From Alphaproteobacteria bacterium (lineage in GTDB: Bacteria > Bacteroidota > Bacteroidia > Chitinophagales > Chitinophagaceae): a stretch of 40,928 nucleotides of DNA. Under the pieces are notes generated by a model. The model made no database searches. It saw nothing but the letters and a program-made list of their open reading frames with translations, and was not told the DNA's origin. Position 1 is the stretch's first letter, and every line of letters begins with the position of its first letter. Below are positions 24,711 to 33,975 of the stretch, piece by piece. Position numbers and translations under genes: made by a program. Location of the stretch: positions 1 to 40,928 of the forward strand of contig JASGCT010000017.1 in assembly GCA_030053915.1 (NCBI GenBank), read 5' to 3'.

Positions 24711-25520
24711 ATGGAAACAATCAATCCAAGTAAATTTAATGAGAATCAAAAAGCTGTTATTAAAACGGATGGCTTATATAAAGCGTATAAAACCCGAACT
24801 GTTGTTAATAACGTTAATATAGAGGTAAAACAAGGCGAAATTGTTGGCCTTCTAGGCCCCAATGGGGCTGGCAAAACCACTACCTTTTATATGGTTGTGG
24901 GTATGATAAAACCCGACCAAGGCTCCATTTTTTTGAATGACCAAGATATTACCAATCTACCCATGTATAAACGGGCTAATATGGGTATCGGATATTTGCC
25001 TCAAGAAGCCAGCGTATTTCGTAAACTTAGTGTCGCTGATAATATTATGGCAGTACTAGAAATGAGGCAATTTACTAAAGAACAACGCCTCATAAAATTA
25101 GAAAGTCTCTTAAACGAGTTTAATCTTAAAAAAGTTCAAAAAAATCGCGGCGATAGCCTAAGCGGCGGCGAACGAAGACGTACTGAAATTGCGCGAAGTT
25201 TAGCCGTTGATCCTAAATTTATGCTTTTAGACGAACCCTTTGCCGGAGTTGACCCCATTGCCGTTGAAGATATACAACAAGTAGTGGCTAAACTAAAACA
25301 TAAAAATATCGGTATTTTAATTACCGACCATAATGTTAACGAAACCTTATCTATTTGCGACCGCGCCTACTTACTCATCGAAGGTAAAATATATAAACAT
25401 GGCACCGCCGAAGAACTTGCTGCAGACGAGAAGGTACGAAGTTTATACCTCGGCACAAACTTTGAACTAAAACGAAAAGATTGGATTTTAGATATGCACA
25501 CCGCTACACATGTTGAATAA
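24711..25520 (+). CDS. lptB: LPS export ABC transporter ATPase LptB
   Basis: A 269-residue ATPase of the Lpt system, which extracts lipopolysaccharide from the inner membrane with LptFG. Walker A is GPNGAGKT (49-56), then [18 protein letters not shown] (the Q-loop stretch typical of LptB), signature [16 protein letters not shown] (150-165), Walker [16 protein letters not shown] (171-185), and [19 protein letters not shown] with the switch histidine. About 20 residues at the N-terminus precede the usual start of the domain. The ATG at 24711 is used because the promoter covers the alternative TTG. The gene stands alone; lptF, lptG, lptA and lptC are not here. Confidence 0.93.
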   Translation: METINPSKFNENQKAVIKTDGLYKAYKTRTVVNNVNIEVKQGEIVGLLGPNGAGKTTTFYMVVGMIKPDQGSIFLNDQDITNLPMYKRANMGIGYLPQEASVFRKLSVADNIMAVLEMRQFTKEQRLIKLESLLNEFNLKKVQKNRGDSLSGGERRRTEIARSLAVDPKFMLLDEPFAGVDPIAVEDIQQVVAKLKHKNIGILITDHNVNETLSICDRAYLLIEGKIYKHGTAEELAADEKVRSLYLGTNFELKRKDWILDMHTATHVE

Positions 25521-25636
25521 CAAGAATGAGCACCTAAAATATACAAAAAATTCCCAAAATTATTAACATTTTTTAAAAAAAACAAAAAGAAATAAAATTT
25601 TTTCAACATTTTTTAACATAATTCAAAAAAAAAATA

Positions 25637-25644
25637 TATCTTTG
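25637..25644 (+). promoter_or_regulatory. -7 box TATCTTTG for the respiratory operon
   Basis: TATCTTTG fits TAnnTTTG and lies 56 bases before actA. No other such box is seen at the heads of actB to coxA, so this is probably the main promoter of the seven-gene operon. Confidence 0.55.
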
Positions 25645-25671
25645 CGTATTAAAGCAAAAAATGACAATAAA

Positions 25672-25713
25672 ATGACAATTAAAACTTTTAAATGTAAATT
25701 ATGTTTCCTTTAG
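25672..25713 (+). other. possible 13-codon upstream reading frame overlapping actA start
   Basis: An ATG at 25672 opens MTIKTFKCKLCFL and stops at 25711-25713, past the actA ATG at 25701, in another frame. A four-codon frame (MTIK) at 25661-25675 precedes it and starts with the same bases. They sit between promoter and actA and could affect translation, but may be accidental. Confidence 0.2.
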
Positions 25714-26963
25714 TAAAAAAGTTCTTGAAAAACTCAGCGTTATTCTGCGTTATATGCCTATCTATATTACATGTTACGAACACTTATGCCCAAGATGGTA
25801 AGGCGTTGTTTTCTCAAAATTGCGCGAGTTGCCACGCCGTACATAAAAAACTTACCGGACCTGCCTTAGCCGATGTAGAAAACAGAGGTCCTTGGTCCGA
25901 CAAAGCAAAATTACACGCTTGGATTAAAAACAGCGCCGCCTTTTTAAAAACTGGCGATAAATATGTTAACGACCTCTATAGCGAATATAACAAAACCGCT
26001 ATGAACCTCTTCCCAGACCTCTCCGATGCAGAGATTGATGCCATTTTAGCTTATATTAAAACCGTTCCCGATCCCGCACAAGTTGCAGCAAACAACCCTG
26101 GCGCCGCTTCTAAAGAAGACGAAGAGTTTACCTCTTTCTATTGGGGCATTATCGCTATCGTATTAGCAACCCTCGTTTTAATCCTTCTTCAAGTAAACTC
26201 AAATTTAAAAAGATTAGCCGACGAAAAACAAGGTATCCCAACCACAGGATCAGTACCTTTTTACCGAAATAAACATTATTTAGCCTTACTTGCAGTTGTA
26301 CTTTTTATCTGGGGAGGCTATAACTTAGCAATTTCAGCTATTGGTTTAGGACGCCAAAAAGACTATATGCCTCAACAACCCATTTTTTACTCACATAAAG
26401 TGCACGCAGGTGTCAATCAAATTAATTGTCAATATTGTCATACGGGCGTATATCAAGGCAAACAAGCCCTTATCCCATCTGTAAATATCTGTATGAATTG
26501 CCACATGGCTATCAACGAATATAAAGGCGCACCACTTTTAACCGCAGACGGCACCCCCGTTGATGGCACCGCCGAAATACAAAAATTATACGAATATGCC
26601 GGATTTACACCAGGTAAAGCCTGGGACGAGTCGAAAGCAACACCTATTGCATGGACAAGAATTCATAGCCTTCCCGACCACGTTTATTTTAACCACGCCC
26701 AACACGTAAAAGTTGGTAAACAAGATTGCCAAACCTGTCATGGCGAAATTCAAAAAATGGACGAAGTAAAACAATTTTCACCCCTAAGTATGAGCTGGTG
26801 CATAAACTGCCACCGTAACACCGCAGTGAAATTCAAAGACAACGGTTTTTATAGCATCTACGAAAAATACCACCAAGAACTAAAGTCTGGAAAAATAGAT
26901 AGCACCACCGGTATCACAGTCGAAAAAATTGGCGGAACAGAATGTCAAAAATGTCATTATTAA
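25701..26963 (+). CDS. actA: alternative complex III subunit ActA, six-heme c form
   Basis: A 420-residue multiheme cytochrome c of alternative complex III, which oxidises quinol without a bc1 complex. After a signal peptide (1-30) comes a monoheme domain with CASCH at 41-45. Hydrophobic segments lie at about 145-164 and 192-212, and then the five-heme ActA core: CQYCH (243-247), CMNCH (264-268), CQTCH (343-347), CINCH (367-371) and CQKCH (415-419). The classical subunit has only the five-heme part, so the leading cytochrome is an added domain; I believe this occurs in other Bacteroidota too. It is the first gene of the operon, followed by actB. Codons here end in C noticeably more often than downstream. 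Confidence 0.9.
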   Translation: MFPLVKKFLKNSALFCVICLSILHVTNTYAQDGKALFSQNCASCHAVHKKLTGPALADVENRGPWSDKAKLHAWIKNSAAFLKTGDKYVNDLYSEYNKTAMNLFPDLSDAEIDAILAYIKTVPDPAQVAANNPGAASKEDEEFTSFYWGIIAIVLATLVLILLQVNSNLKRLADEKQGIPTTGSVPFYRNKHYLALLAVVLFIWGGYNLAISAIGLGRQKDYMPQQPIFYSHKVHAGVNQINCQYCHTGVYQGKQALIPSVNICMNCHMAINEYKGAPLLTADGTPVDGTAEIQKLYEYAGFTPGKAWDESKATPIAWTRIHSLPDHVYFNHAQHVKVGKQDCQTCHGEIQKMDEVKQFSPLSMSWCINCHRNTAVKFKDNGFYSIYEKYHQELKSGKIDSTTGITVEKIGGTECQKCHY

Positions 26964-26989
26964 TTTAAAAGCGCAAATAAAATATTTCT

Positions 26990-29900
26990 ATGAAGGAAAA
27001 AAAACATTGGCAAAGTTTTGGGGAAAAAATCCAATCGGAAACTTATCAAGAAGACCTCAAACAAGAATTTGCAGAACCTAACTATCTTGAAGCCTCTTCC
27101 AAACGTCGCGATTTTCTTAAATTTTTAGGCTTTAGCACCGCCGCCGCAATCGCCGCCGCATCCTGCGAAACCCCTATCCGCAAAGCAATACCTTATGCTA
27201 TTAAACCTGAAGAAATAAATCCCGGTCAAGCCTCTAATTACGCCACAACCTTTGTGGACGCCGGAGATGCCGTTAGTATCGTAGCTAAAGTAAGAGACGG
27301 ACGACCTATTAAAATTGAAGGAAACGAATTATCTCACGTTTACCAAGGTGGTACTTCAGCCCGCGTTCAAGCCTCTGTTTTAGACCTTTACGACAATGCC
27401 CGTCTTCGAAACCCCCTAAAATCAAATAATTCCGCAGAACTAAATACAGTAATTACCGAACTAAAAGAGTCCTTAAAGTCCGGAAATATCGCCTTAGTTA
27501 CCTCAACCATTAACGGACCTGCAAATCTCGCCGTAATTGAAACGTTTAAATCAAAATTTCCTAATACCAAACATATTATCTACGATGCCGATAGCTTTTC
27601 TGCACACCTCGTAGCTAACGAACATTGCTACGGCAAAAAAGTATTACCAAGCCTCCATTTTGAAAAAGCGGATGTTGTTATAGGCTTTCAATGCGACTTC
27701 TTAGGCACCTGGCTCAACCCAATTGAATTTTCAAGACAATATAGTACCAAAAGAAAAATTAACGAAAAAAATCCAACTCTTAGCACACACATTCAATTTG
27801 AATCAATCCCAACCATTACTGGGTCCGTTGCTGATATCAAAATCCCTATCGCCGCTTCACAATCTAAATCCATCCTTGCCGCTCTCCACGACATGGTTAC
27901 TAAAAATACCTGCACGCTTCAAGACCCTATCATTAAAGAAGCCATTACCAAAACTGCCGATCTTCTCAAAAAGAATTTAGGCAAAAGCCTCCTTGTGTGC
28001 GGTATCAACGATGCCGACTGCCAAAAAATTGTTAATCAAATCAACAATGCTATTAATGCTAACGGCAATACCATGAATTGGGGCACAACATATAATATTC
28101 GTAAAGGACTAGACCAAGATTTTAACCAATTTGTTTTAAACTTAAATCAAGGTATTTATCAACACGTAATTTTTTATGATACAAACCCTGTTTATACCTG
28201 GTGTGAAACGAATAAATTACAAGAGGGGCTTAAAAAAACCTCTAGTACCATATCACTCAATCCTAAACTCGATGAAACAACAAGCCTTTGTAAATATATC
28301 ATCCCAACCCATCATTTTCTTGAGTCTTGGGGCGATGCCGAGTCAAAAACAGATTTTTTCTCATTTCAACAACCTACAATTAATCCTCTGTTTAAAACAA
28401 ACCAATGGCAAGATACTCTTTTAGCTTTAGCCGGAGAAAATACTTCTTATAGCGATTTTTTAAAAAATTATTGGATTAAAAAACTTGGATCGGAAGAAAA
28501 TTGGTTTAAAACCCTCCAAGAGGGCGTTCTTAATAACGTCAACAACACCAATTTTGCTTCTACTACTTTGATTAATACTACAATTACAGAAAATTTTAAA
28601 AACGAAACTGAATCCAACTCCCTTGAATTAGTTTTTTATAAAAAAGTGGGTATTTTTACAGGTAAAGGCGCTGAAAATCCTTGGCTTCAAGAGTTGCCAG
28701 ACCCCGTATCAAGAGCCACATGGGATAATTATTTTGTAGTATCACCCAAATTTGCGAAAAACAATTTACAAATAGATTTAAGCATTTCTGAGCAAGCGGA
28801 TGCTTACGAAGTTAAACCCGCTAAAAAAGTGATGACCGTAAAAGTTGGCGAACAATCATTAACCCTACCCGTTTTAATTATTCCAGGCACCAATATCAAT
28901 ACCATTGGAGTTGCTTTAGGATATGGTAGAAACAATTCAGTTGGGATTGCCGCACAAGGTGTTGGTCAAAACGCCTACCCACTCCAAAAATTTACAAATG
29001 AAGCCGTTTGTTGTCATAATAAAAATGTATCTTTTACCGTAAAAAGCGAAACCTATTCGGTTGCTCTAACCCAAACCCATCATCGTTATGATACTGCCCA
29101 AGGCGTTAGAACAGAAGTTATAAAAGAACTTACGCTTGAAGAATTTATAAAAGAACCCAATAAAATTGTTGAAGAGCGCGAACACGAATTGAAACCCTAC
29201 GGTGGTATTGAAAATTTTGAAAAACAAGGAACCCTTTACGGTGTTTATGATAAACCTGGTGTAAAATGGGGCATGAATATTGATATGAATTTGTGTAACG
29301 GATGTAGCGCTTGCGTAATTGCCTGCACCGCTGAAAATAACGTGCCTGTAGTTGGTAAACAAGAAGTAATGCGCTTTCATGAAATGCACTGGATTCGAAT
29401 TGACCGCTATTACAGTGGCGAACTTGAAAATCCAAAAGTAACCTTTCAACCCATGCTTTGTCAGCATTGCGATAACGCACCATGCGAAAACGTGTGTCCC
29501 GTATCTGCCACCAACCACTCATCTGAAGGCTTAAACCAAATGGCTTATAACCGTTGTATTGGAACTAGATATTGTGCTAATAATTGTCCTTTTAAAGTAA
29601 GACGATTTAACTGGAGTGATTATACTGGTGCTGATAGTTTCCCTAATAACCAAGTAACTAAAGTAAGCCCAACTACTTTTGATATGAATAGCGACTTGGT
29701 AAGAATGGTGTTAAACCCAGACGTTACCGTGCGTTCACGAGGCGTTATCGAAAAATGCTCGTTCTGTGTTCAAAGACTCCAAGAGGGCAAACTTAAAGCC
29801 AAAGAAGAAAACCGTACCTTAGAAGACAAGGATGTTAAAGTTGCTTGTCAACAAGCCTGCCCAACCCAAGCCATAACCTTTGGTAATGCTAATAATAAAA

Positions 29901-30025
29901 ACAGTAACATTTCTTTAACCCGTAGCCAAAATACTTTAAGACAATATACGGTTTTGGAACCTTTACACGTTTTGCCTAATGTTACCTATTTAGCCAAAGT
30001 TAGAAACGAAGGAGATTTTTCATAA
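26990..30025 (+). CDS. actB: alternative complex III iron-sulfur subunit ActB
   Basis: A 1011-residue periplasmic subunit joining a molybdopterin-oxidoreductase-like domain to an iron-sulfur domain. The N-terminus has a twin-arginine motif (SKRRDFLK, Arg39 and Arg40) and a hydrophobic stretch ending in AAASC, so Cys59 may be lipidated after Tat export. The large domain (about 70-750) has lost the cofactor site in known homologues. The Fe-S domain begins with CNGCSAC at 769-775, then CQHCDNAPC at 824, CIGTRYCANNC at 856-866 and CSFC plus CQQAC near 922-960. Threonine in CIGTRYC replaces a cluster cysteine, agreeing with one 3Fe-4S cluster beside three 4Fe-4S clusters. It transfers electrons from quinol at ActC to the hemes. 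Confidence 0.95.
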   Translation: MKEKKHWQSFGEKIQSETYQEDLKQEFAEPNYLEASSKRRDFLKFLGFSTAAAIAAASCETPIRKAIPYAIKPEEINPGQASNYATTFVDAGDAVSIVAKVRDGRPIKIEGNELSHVYQGGTSARVQASVLDLYDNARLRNPLKSNNSAELNTVITELKESLKSGNIALVTSTINGPANLAVIETFKSKFPNTKHIIYDADSFSAHLVANEHCYGKKVLPSLHFEKADVVIGFQCDFLGTWLNPIEFSRQYSTKRKINEKNPTLSTHIQFESIPTITGSVADIKIPIAASQSKSILAALHDMVTKNTCTLQDPIIKEAITKTADLLKKNLGKSLLVCGINDADCQKIVNQINNAINANGNTMNWGTTYNIRKGLDQDFNQFVLNLNQGIYQHVIFYDTNPVYTWCETNKLQEGLKKTSSTISLNPKLDETTSLCKYIIPTHHFLESWGDAESKTDFFSFQQPTINPLFKTNQWQDTLLALAGENTSYSDFLKNYWIKKLGSEENWFKTLQEGVLNNVNNTNFASTTLINTTITENFKNETESNSLELVFYKKVGIFTGKGAENPWLQELPDPVSRATWDNYFVVSPKFAKNNLQIDLSISEQADAYEVKPAKKVMTVKVGEQSLTLPVLIIPGTNINTIGVALGYGRNNSVGIAAQGVGQNAYPLQKFTNEAVCCHNKNVSFTVKSETYSVALTQTHHRYDTAQGVRTEVIKELTLEEFIKEPNKIVEEREHELKPYGGIENFEKQGTLYGVYDKPGVKWGMNIDMNLCNGCSACVIACTAENNVPVVGKQEVMRFHEMHWIRIDRYYSGELENPKVTFQPMLCQHCDNAPCENVCPVSATNHSSEGLNQMAYNRCIGTRYCANNCPFKVRRFNWSDYTGADSFPNNQVTKVSPTTFDMNSDLVRMVLNPDVTVRSRGVIEKCSFCVQRLQEGKLKAKEENRTLEDKDVKVACQQACPTQAITFGNANNKNSNISLTRSQNTLRQYTVLEPLHVLPNVTYLAKVRNEGDFS

Positions 30026-30058
30026 TAAATTTAGAAGTTAACATAAAATTCGCTAACC

Positions 30059-31504
30059 ATGCATTTAAAATACGAATCACAACTTAGAGAACCCTTAGTG
30101 TACGGGGAAAAAACTTATGGACAAGTTACCGAAGACATATTAAAACCCATTGAACGAAAACCAAGTAAACTTTGGTACGTAGGTTTTTTTATATCCTCAG
30201 CCTTGTTGTTGTTTGGAGTTTATAGTGTTTATCGCGATGTTACCTATGGCATCGGACAATGGAATCTTAATAAAACCGTTGGCTGGGGATGGGATATCAC
30301 CAACTTTGTATGGTGGGTAGGTATTGGTCATGCAGGAACACTTATTTCAGCAATTTTATTATTGTTTCGGCAAGGTTGGAGAACTGGTGTGAATCGCGCC
30401 GCCGAAGCGATGACTATTTTTGCAGTATTATGTGCAGGACAATTCCCTGTTTTTCATATGGGTCGTGTTTGGATGGCTTTTTATACGCTTCCCTTACCAA
30501 ATACCCGTGGTCCATTATGGCCTAATTTTAACTCCCCATTATTATGGGACGTGTTTGCAATTTCAACTTATCTAACAGTTTCTTTATTGTTTTGGTATTC
30601 TGGTTTAATACCAGATTTAGCTACAGTAAGAGACCGTGCTAAAACAAAATTTACAAAATTAATGTATGGTATTGGTTCGTTTGGTTGGAGTGGCTCAACG
30701 AAGCATTGGCAAAGACACGAAAGTTTGTGCCTTGTGCTTGCTGGTTTAAGTACTCCATTAGTTCTTTCGGTTCATACCATTGTATCGTTCGACTTTGCAA
30801 CTTCGGTAATTCCTGGTTGGCATACTACTATTTTTCCACCCTATTTTGTAGCAGGTGCCGTATTTTCTGGATTCGCCATGGTGCAATCGCTGATGTTAGT
30901 GGTAAGAAAAGTTTTTGGTATGGAAGATTATATCACGATTGGTCATATTGAAGCCATGAATAAAGTGATAGTATTAACGGGGTCTATCGTTGGTGTTGCC
31001 TATTTAACCGAACTTTTTATGGGCTGGTATTCTCAAAATAAATATGAAGGCTACACATTTTGGTATAGCCGAGCTAATTTATTTAGTCCTTACGGTTGGA
31101 GTTATTGGGGCATGATGGCGTGTAACGTATTAAGTCCACAAATTTTTTGGTTTAGAAGCATGCGGCGTAATATTTTTGTAACATTTTTTATGAGCGTTAT
31201 TGTTAATATTGGCATGTGGTTTGAACGATTTGTTATCATTGTTACATCGTTATATCGAGATTATTTACCTTCAAGTTGGAGTATCTATTATAGCCCATCA
31301 CCTTGGGAAATTGGCTTTTTTGTGGGTACTTTTGGGTTGTTCTTTACGTGTTTTTTTATGTTTTCTAAATACGCACCTGTAATTGCTGTAGCTGAAATTA
31401 AATACATTTTAAAAACTTCTGGCGAATCCTTTAAAAACAAAATTACCAAAATTGAAACCGAACCTCTTGATAAATTTGTAGATGAACAAAAACATGCACA
31501 TTAA
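30059..31504 (+). CDS. actC: alternative complex III quinol-oxidising subunit ActC (NrfD-like)
   Basis: A 481-residue integral membrane protein of the NrfD/PsrC family with about ten membrane helices (the first at about 38-57, then 84-103, 115-135 and on to about 440). It binds quinol at the periplasmic side and hands electrons to ActB. His91 in WVGIGHAGTL and Asp79 in WGWDITNF are candidates for the quinol site by comparison with the family. It has the usual cytoplasmic N-terminal tail beginning HLKYESQLREPLVYG. It starts 33 bases after actB. Codon use here is more T- and A-ending than in actA. Confidence 0.93.
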   Translation: MHLKYESQLREPLVYGEKTYGQVTEDILKPIERKPSKLWYVGFFISSALLLFGVYSVYRDVTYGIGQWNLNKTVGWGWDITNFVWWVGIGHAGTLISAILLLFRQGWRTGVNRAAEAMTIFAVLCAGQFPVFHMGRVWMAFYTLPLPNTRGPLWPNFNSPLLWDVFAISTYLTVSLLFWYSGLIPDLATVRDRAKTKFTKLMYGIGSFGWSGSTKHWQRHESLCLVLAGLSTPLVLSVHTIVSFDFATSVIPGWHTTIFPPYFVAGAVFSGFAMVQSLMLVVRKVFGMEDYITIGHIEAMNKVIVLTGSIVGVAYLTELFMGWYSQNKYEGYTFWYSRANLFSPYGWSYWGMMACNVLSPQIFWFRSMRRNIFVTFFMSVIVNIGMWFERFVIIVTSLYRDYLPSSWSIYYSPSPWEIGFFVGTFGLFFTCFFMFSKYAPVIAVAEIKYILKTSGESFKNKITKIETEPLDKFVDEQKHAH

Positions 31505-31532
31505 TTAAAATCAAACGATAAAATAAAATACA

Positions 31533-32711
31533 ATGGCTATAAAAAAATTTGTTGTTGGGTGTTTTACAGATGAAAAAGAACTCTTTCCAGCCGTTAAAAC
31601 AATACGAAAGTCTGGCTTTAAAATACACGATGTATATACCCCTTACCCTGTTCATGGTTTAGATACTGCTTTAGGTCTTAGAGAAACAAGCCTACATACT
31701 GCTGGTTTTATATATGCCCTTATTGGCTTATGTACTGCTTTTGGTGGTATTGGGTGGATTTTAACGATAGACTGGCCTCAAAATTATGGGGGTAAGCCAC
31801 ATTTTGCCTTACCAGCTTGGATACCTATTATGTTTGAGTGCACGGTTCTTTTTTCGGCTGTAGGTATGGTTTTAACGTTTTGCTACATTTGTCAAATTGG
31901 TCCCTTAGTTAAAAAACACCGCTTTCATTTAAGAGCTACTGACGATTATTTTGTAATGGTTATAGAATGTACGCAACAAACGAATACCCACGATTTAGAA
32001 GGATTGTTAAAGTCATTAGGTGCTTGCGAAACAAAAACCGAAACTGTAGAGTCGGGATGGTGGTTAGGTAGATATGATCTTCCAGCGCCTTCTGTAGCTT
32101 CGGCAGTAATAGCTTTGATATTAATAACCTCGTTAAGTGCATGTAGCAATGGTGATGCAGGGAGAGAACAAAACAGAGTATATATGCCCGATATGGCATA
32201 TAGCCGGGCTGTAGAAACATACGACGATAAAGAGCATATCACGAATAAAGGAATTTTTTACAATGCCGAACCAGCTAAAGGGTCTATTGCCAGAGGTTCC
32301 GATATACCCTTTCTTATTGCTAAGGACACGCCAGGCTCAACTCTAAATTATCTTGCGGCACAAAAAATAATAAATCCAATTACAAGTTTAAGTTCAGATG
32401 ACCAAGAAGAAGCCCACCGTCTTTATTTGGTATATTGTGGTATTTGTCATGGTCAAAAATACGATGGAAATGGTCCTTTATACAAAGATGGGAGCGGTCC
32501 TTTTCCAGCGAAACCTGCTACTTTAGTAGGCGATCCAAAATATGATGCTATGCCCGAAGGACAAATGTTTTATTCTGTTACTTATGGTAAAAATTTAATG
32601 GGATCATACGCTTCGCAACTTACTACCAAACAACGTTGGATGGTAATAAAGTATATAAAAATGCAACAAGAAGCCGTTTCTAAACCTCAAACCAATACAA
32701 ATTCAAAATAA
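31533..32711 (+). CDS. fused ActD-ActE: DUF3341 membrane subunit joined to lipoprotein cytochrome c
   Basis: A 392-residue single frame covering two subunits of alternative complex III that are normally separate. Residues 1-182 are ActD (DUF3341): a ferredoxin-like N-terminal part (KKFVVGCFTDEKEL), two membrane helices (about 55-79 and 95-121) and a C-terminal part ending ESGWWLGRYDLP. There is no stop. The chain continues with a third hydrophobic helix (186-203) ending in LSAC, a lipobox with Cys204, followed by ActE, a monoheme cytochrome c with CGICH at 302-306 and candidate Met ligands near 341-358. Membrane topology is consistent: the extra helix puts the heme in the periplasm. There is no plausible separate start for ActE (first Met after the lipobox). 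Signal peptidase II might still split the chain at Cys204. Confidence 0.88.
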   Translation: MAIKKFVVGCFTDEKELFPAVKTIRKSGFKIHDVYTPYPVHGLDTALGLRETSLHTAGFIYALIGLCTAFGGIGWILTIDWPQNYGGKPHFALPAWIPIMFECTVLFSAVGMVLTFCYICQIGPLVKKHRFHLRATDDYFVMVIECTQQTNTHDLEGLLKSLGACETKTETVESGWWLGRYDLPAPSVASAVIALILITSLSACSNGDAGREQNRVYMPDMAYSRAVETYDDKEHITNKGIFYNAEPAKGSIARGSDIPFLIAKDTPGSTLNYLAAQKIINPITSLSSDDQEEAHRLYLVYCGICHGQKYDGNGPLYKDGSGPFPAKPATLVGDPKYDAMPEGQMFYSVTYGKNLMGSYASQLTTKQRWMVIKYIKMQQEAVSKPQTNTNSK

Positions 32712-32735
32712 ATATCAAAATCAAAAATTATTTCC

Positions 32736-33965
32736 ATGTCAGCATTAAAACTTCATTTTGAATCTCACCCAAAACTAATCAGGTGGGGTTATATTTTATC
32801 GATCATTGGTATAATCGCACTGGTTGCAGGATTTAGTACAGAAGCCTTTAGTGCAGACCCTGAAATAAGTTCTCATTTCTGGGGTACTTTGATGTATAAT
32901 TCTATTTTTTGGACTTTGGTATGTAACGCCGTGATGTTTTTTATTTGTATTACAACGTTAGCCATGGCGGGCTTTACACAATCGTTTCGTCGCGTTGCAG
33001 AAGCTATATCTACCTTGGTGCCTATTTTTGGAACGATCGCATTTTTGGTTTTAATTTATCAAATAATAAGCCATAATCACCATATTTATCATTGGTTAGA
33101 TAAAGATGCCGTAGCCCACGACCCCATTTTAAAAGGAAAATCAGGTTTTTTAAATCCTACTTTTTTTGTAATTTGGACTTTTTTAGCAATAGGATTATGG
33201 AGTTTTTTAGGCTATAGAATTCGTAAAATAAGCAGCGAAGCCGATCAAGGTCCTATGTCGCCAGAACAAGGTAAAGCCTATATTTGGAAAAACACCGTAA
33301 ATGCATCTTTGTTTATTGTGTGGTTTGCTTTAACCGTAGGTTCAACCATTCATTGGTTATGGACAATGAGTATCGATCCTCATTGGTATTCAACTATGTT
33401 TAGTTGGTATAATTTTGCCAGTACATTTGTTTCTGGAATGTCTTTAATTGCTATCTGGGTTATTTTTATGAAAAAAAATAATTATTTAGAACTCACCAAT
33501 CAAGAGCACATACATGATATAGGAAAATTTATGTTTGGATTTTCTATATTTTGGACCTATTTGTGGTTTTCGCAATTTATGCTTATTTGGTACGCAAATA
33601 TTCCTGAAGAAACCGTTTATTTTTATCATAGAATGCATGGACCTTATAAATTTTTCTTTTATGCTAATTTAGTTATAAATTTTGTGTGTCCTATTTTAAT
33701 TCTTATGAAACGAAAAGCGAAACGTAACTATAATTTAATGATATTTATGTCTATTCTAATTATTTTAGGACATTGGATGGATTTTTATCAAGAATTTATG
33801 GGCTCTATTCAAAAATCGCACGCCAATATGGGATGGTTAGATTTTGGCGTATTATGTTTTTTTGTAGGTATATTATTGCTTGGTGTAAACAAAGCACTTG
33901 GCAAAAAACCACTAATTCCAGTTTATCATCCATTTATCAAAGAAAGTGTAATTCATCACGTATAA
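32736..33965 (+). CDS. actF: alternative complex III membrane subunit ActF
   Basis: A 409-residue integral membrane protein with about ten helices, similar in size to ActF (often annotated quinol:cytochrome c oxidoreductase quinone-binding subunit). Helices begin at about 14-33 and 50-75; conserved-looking stretches are FWGTLMYNSIFWTLVCNAVMF and FGFSIFWTYLWFSQFMLIWYANIPEE. It pairs with ActC in the membrane and is thought to have a part in proton movement. It follows actDE by 24 bases and is followed by coxB after ten bases, tying the complex to its terminal oxidase in one transcript. Confidence 0.92.
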   Translation: MSALKLHFESHPKLIRWGYILSIIGIIALVAGFSTEAFSADPEISSHFWGTLMYNSIFWTLVCNAVMFFICITTLAMAGFTQSFRRVAEAISTLVPIFGTIAFLVLIYQIISHNHHIYHWLDKDAVAHDPILKGKSGFLNPTFFVIWTFLAIGLWSFLGYRIRKISSEADQGPMSPEQGKAYIWKNTVNASLFIVWFALTVGSTIHWLWTMSIDPHWYSTMFSWYNFASTFVSGMSLIAIWVIFMKKNNYLELTNQEHIHDIGKFMFGFSIFWTYLWFSQFMLIWYANIPEETVYFYHRMHGPYKFFFYANLVINFVCPILILMKRKAKRNYNLMIFMSILIILGHWMDFYQEFMGSIQKSHANMGWLDFGVLCFFVGILLLGVNKALGKKPLIPVYHPFIKESVIHHV

Positions 33966-33975
33966 AATAGTATTT

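Noticed and set aside
29066..29522. Two long minus-strand open frames (up to 150 codons) inside actB
   Set aside because: They lie opposite the conserved iron-sulfur domain, have no promoter box, and their composition follows from the codons of actB.
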